Origin: Mesostigma viride
Lineage: Eukaryota; Streptophyta; Mesostigmatophyceae; Mesostigmatales; Mesostigmataceae
Direction of reading: 5' to 3'
Assembly: GCA_009746045.1 (NCBI GenBank)
Contig: RPFO01001340.1
Span: 1 to 27,500, forward strand
Length of the DNA: 27,500 nt
A model generated the notes under the pieces. That model was not told the origin of the DNA, did no database searches, and worked only from the letters and a program-made list of their open reading frames with translations. Made by a program: the position numbers and the translations under genes. Every line of letters begins with the position of its first letter. Within the stretch, counting starts at the first letter, position 1. Positions 26,143-27,500 of this stretch are shown here, piece by piece.

Positions 26143-26479
26143 ACTCCCTCTCTCTTCTTTGGACTGCTATGCAGAACTAAGATGAGGTGGCAGCTAGAAG
26201 ATTGTCCAGGCTCACACGCCAGCCCCTGTGGACAAGCCCCCTCCCCCCAAGCGGAAGGCTGAGTAGTGCTGAGTAGTGTAGTTATGATTTTAATCCTAGA
26301 CTAGATAGTTTAGAGTTAGGTTAGTTCGATTACGCAGCTTCGCCCACCTCCACCCCTCCAGCAAGGAATATGTGCTACATGATTCCGGCCTGGATTCATT
26401 TGCAGATCACGTTTTCGATCCGCGGACCGGCACTGAATTAACGCAAATGGTTTTCACTATTTGCGGCGTGCCAAATCAG
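26143..26479. other. Unassigned sequence between retroelement tails
   Basis: No gene recognised. A segment near 26366-26400 (GGAATATGTGCTACATGATTCC) resembles the terminal ~40 bp of the ORF1-only 3'UTR and may be a further decayed copy. Confidence 0.35.
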
Positions 26480-26510
26480 AATACATGATCTCCAAACGGA
26501 GTCATGTTAT

Positions 26511-26562
26511 CAAGGAGACAACCAGAGCAGGCCAGAAATCGGGAGAATCCGGACCATGGTAG
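26511..26562 (-). mobile_element. 52-bp RT-element 3' fragment with 8-bp TSD
   Basis: On the plus strand it begins CAAGGAGACAACCAGAGCAG and is flanked by CATGTTAT at 26503-26510 and 26563-26570. It is the extreme 3' end of the same family as 19713-20771 and 5972-6078, truncated after ~52 bp. The perfect 8-bp duplication identifies it as a real, extremely 5'-truncated insertion. Confidence 0.82.
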
Positions 26563-26570
26563 CATGTTAT

Positions 26571-26647
26571 AATTAAATTTAATTTAATTTAATTTAATTT
26601 AATTTAATTTAATTTAATTTAATTTAATTTAATTTAATTTAATTTAA
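26571..26647. repeat. (AATTT)n microsatellite tail
   Basis: About 15 AATTT units, the first slightly irregular (AATTAAATTT), extending the 3' end of the fourth ORF1-family copy. Confidence 0.9.
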
Positions 26648-26722
26648 TGCCCCTTCTCAGGGACATGCACCATGTGTTACATAGGCTCCCCATGGAGCTA
26701 TGTTTTTAATTAAAATTAATTG
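26648..26722 (+). mobile_element. 3'-end remnant of a fifth related copy
   Basis: GCCCCTTCTCAGGGACATGC ... GTTACATAGGCTCCCCATGG AGCTATGTTTTTAATTAAAA follows the same order as the family terminus (GCCCCCTCTCAAGGG ... CTACATATACTCCCAACGGAG TTATGTT-tail). It is a diverged subfamily with a TTAA/AATTAA-type tail. Confidence 0.5.
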
Positions 26723-27065
26723 ATCGGGGTTAGTACTTCGTAACTCCCCAACGGCCAGGGGCAACAGTTTAATTAATTGATTGATATCATGCACGGCCCG
26801 AATTACTGGGGCTAAATTTGGTAGGTACCTTGGTCTTGGCTCTACCACATTCGACTGGGCAGCCCGGTATCTTGTATGGGAACTTGGTTGGTACCTATAT
26901 GACCACTGGTAATTTCCAGGCATTCTCCAAAAATGGTAAGAACATTTCGCGACCAAACGTTTCATGGACAGATTTACAGGCACTAAAGTTCAATTCTCTG
27001 GGGCCCATTTTGCATGGTGCAACTCAATAAGTTTGTTAGTAAAAGTCACCCACTCTCTGCAACAC
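26723..27065. other. Intergenic spacer and 3' flank of the GH3 gene
   Basis: No gene recognised. It contains the presumed 3'UTR of the minus-strand hydrolase. A short plus-strand open frame at 26818-27030 has no family features. Confidence 0.4.
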
Positions 27066-27500
27066 TTATGTATGAGCTTCCATATGAATCGGCACATGGA
27101 CGGTATGTTCCTTTGCATCCACATTGCTGCTACCCGACAGCACCCCATCAGACCCACTAGACCTCCGCGCCGGTGACGTTGATTCGCGAGTGACCGCGTC
27201 CACGATCTGCCGATGCTCTTTACAGCCGACGACGGACAGGTCATTGCCTGCATGGCCAGCCTGCAACCCCGACCCCACGGCTGTGCTTCCTCCCATGGTA
27301 GCCACCAAGGGTGCATGTGCCGGCGGGGCCACAAAGCGTGCCATGAGGCCGTCCACACGCGCACCCGCCTCCTTCACACGCGCGAGTGGCAACGTGCCAT
27401 CCCGCACGGCAGACACAACGGCGTCGATGGCGCGCGACGCGTTGTGGGTCTTGTGGCAGCATAACAACAGGTCGACGCCGGCCGCGATCGAGCGCACCGC
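27066..27500 (-). CDS. Glycoside hydrolase family 3, NagZ-like beta-N-acetylhexosaminidase (partial, C-terminal part)
   Basis: The minus-strand frame is open from the right edge to a stop at 27066-27068. SIAAGVDLLLCCHKTHNASR, AIDAVVSAVRDGTLPLARVK and EAGARVDGLMARFVAPP match the end of the (beta/alpha)8 domain of GH3 N-acetylhexosaminidases (pattern A[IL]xAGxDL[VL]L.CH...A...+..AV..G.+...R+..+..R+..LK). SVVGCKEHRQIVDAVTREST resembles the following segment (G...H+.+...VA..S). The residues after that (Ser/Gly/Asp-rich) look like a poorly conserved tail. The enzyme would cleave terminal N-acetylglucosaminides. The catalytic residues lie beyond the window. Whether an intron removes part of the tail cannot be judged. 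Confidence 0.7.
   Translation of the reverse strand, partial: AVRSIAAGVDLLLCCHKTHNASRAIDAVVSAVRDGTLPLARVKEAGARVDGLMARFVAPPAHAPLVATMGGSTAVGSGLQAGHAGNDLSVVGCKEHRQIVDAVTRESTSPARRSSGSDGVLSGSSNVDAKEHTVHVPIHMEAHT

Larger units (their letters stand above)
26480..26647 (+). mobile_element. 3' end of a fourth ORF1-family copy with (AATTT)n tail
   Basis: ATACATGATCTCCAAACGGAGTC followed by ATGTTAT parallels the CTACATATACTCCCAACGGAG-TTATGTTAC terminus of copy 3, and a pentanucleotide run AATTT (about 15 units, 26571-26647) follows. The terminus is split by the 52-bp insertion at 26511-26562. Only the last tens of bases of this copy are recognisable. Confidence 0.6.

Overview
The window looks like nuclear DNA of a green alga (Chlorophyta; the genus cannot be named from this sequence). 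Reasons: genes are split by GT-AG introns with GC-rich exons; one gene is a large multipass membrane cyclic-nucleotide phosphodiesterase of the kind common in algae; introns and spacers are full of simple repeats; and there is much nested retroelement and DNA-transposon debris. There is no bacterial operon structure, rRNA, recognisable tRNA or CRISPR array.

Layout. Positions 1-3100 hold a degenerate GGGT-type minisatellite, a pair of hairpins (one a perfect 34-bp palindrome), a 216-bp direct duplication and two weak possible exons. Positions 3296-3647 are an uninterrupted purine tract. Positions 3802-5547 are a non-autonomous piggyBac-like element (TTAA target duplication, CCCG...CGGG ends). 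It sits in the TTAA-type tail of a minus-strand retroelement copy (5552-6625) that encodes only the C-terminal part of an L1-ORF1-like protein. Positions 7276-16947 (minus strand) are one gene, for which I could join 11 exons with consistent splice phases (exon 2 is tentative). The product is about 1,126 residues: six membrane helices, a coiled coil, a long low-complexity linker and a complete class I phosphodiesterase catalytic domain.

Positions 19057-26722 are a mosaic of nested mobile elements. A minus-strand ORF1-element copy (19477-23645) is split by a 5'-truncated reverse-transcriptase element (19713-20771, TSD CATCAT) and by a second piggyBac-like element (21344-23042, TSD TTAA). Next to it, in plus orientation, lies a copy with an intact 457-codon ORF1 (24324-25697) followed directly by a 3'UTR and an (AATTC)n tail. 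Three copies share the same junction from ORF1 stop to 3'UTR, so the family appears to lack ORF2, an algal counterpart of mammalian HAL1. The window ends inside a minus-strand gene for a glycoside hydrolase family 3 (NagZ-like beta-N-acetylhexosaminidase) protein (27066-27500, partial).

The two host genes look functionally unrelated. The rest of the window mainly records successive insertions whose relative order can be read from target-site duplications.
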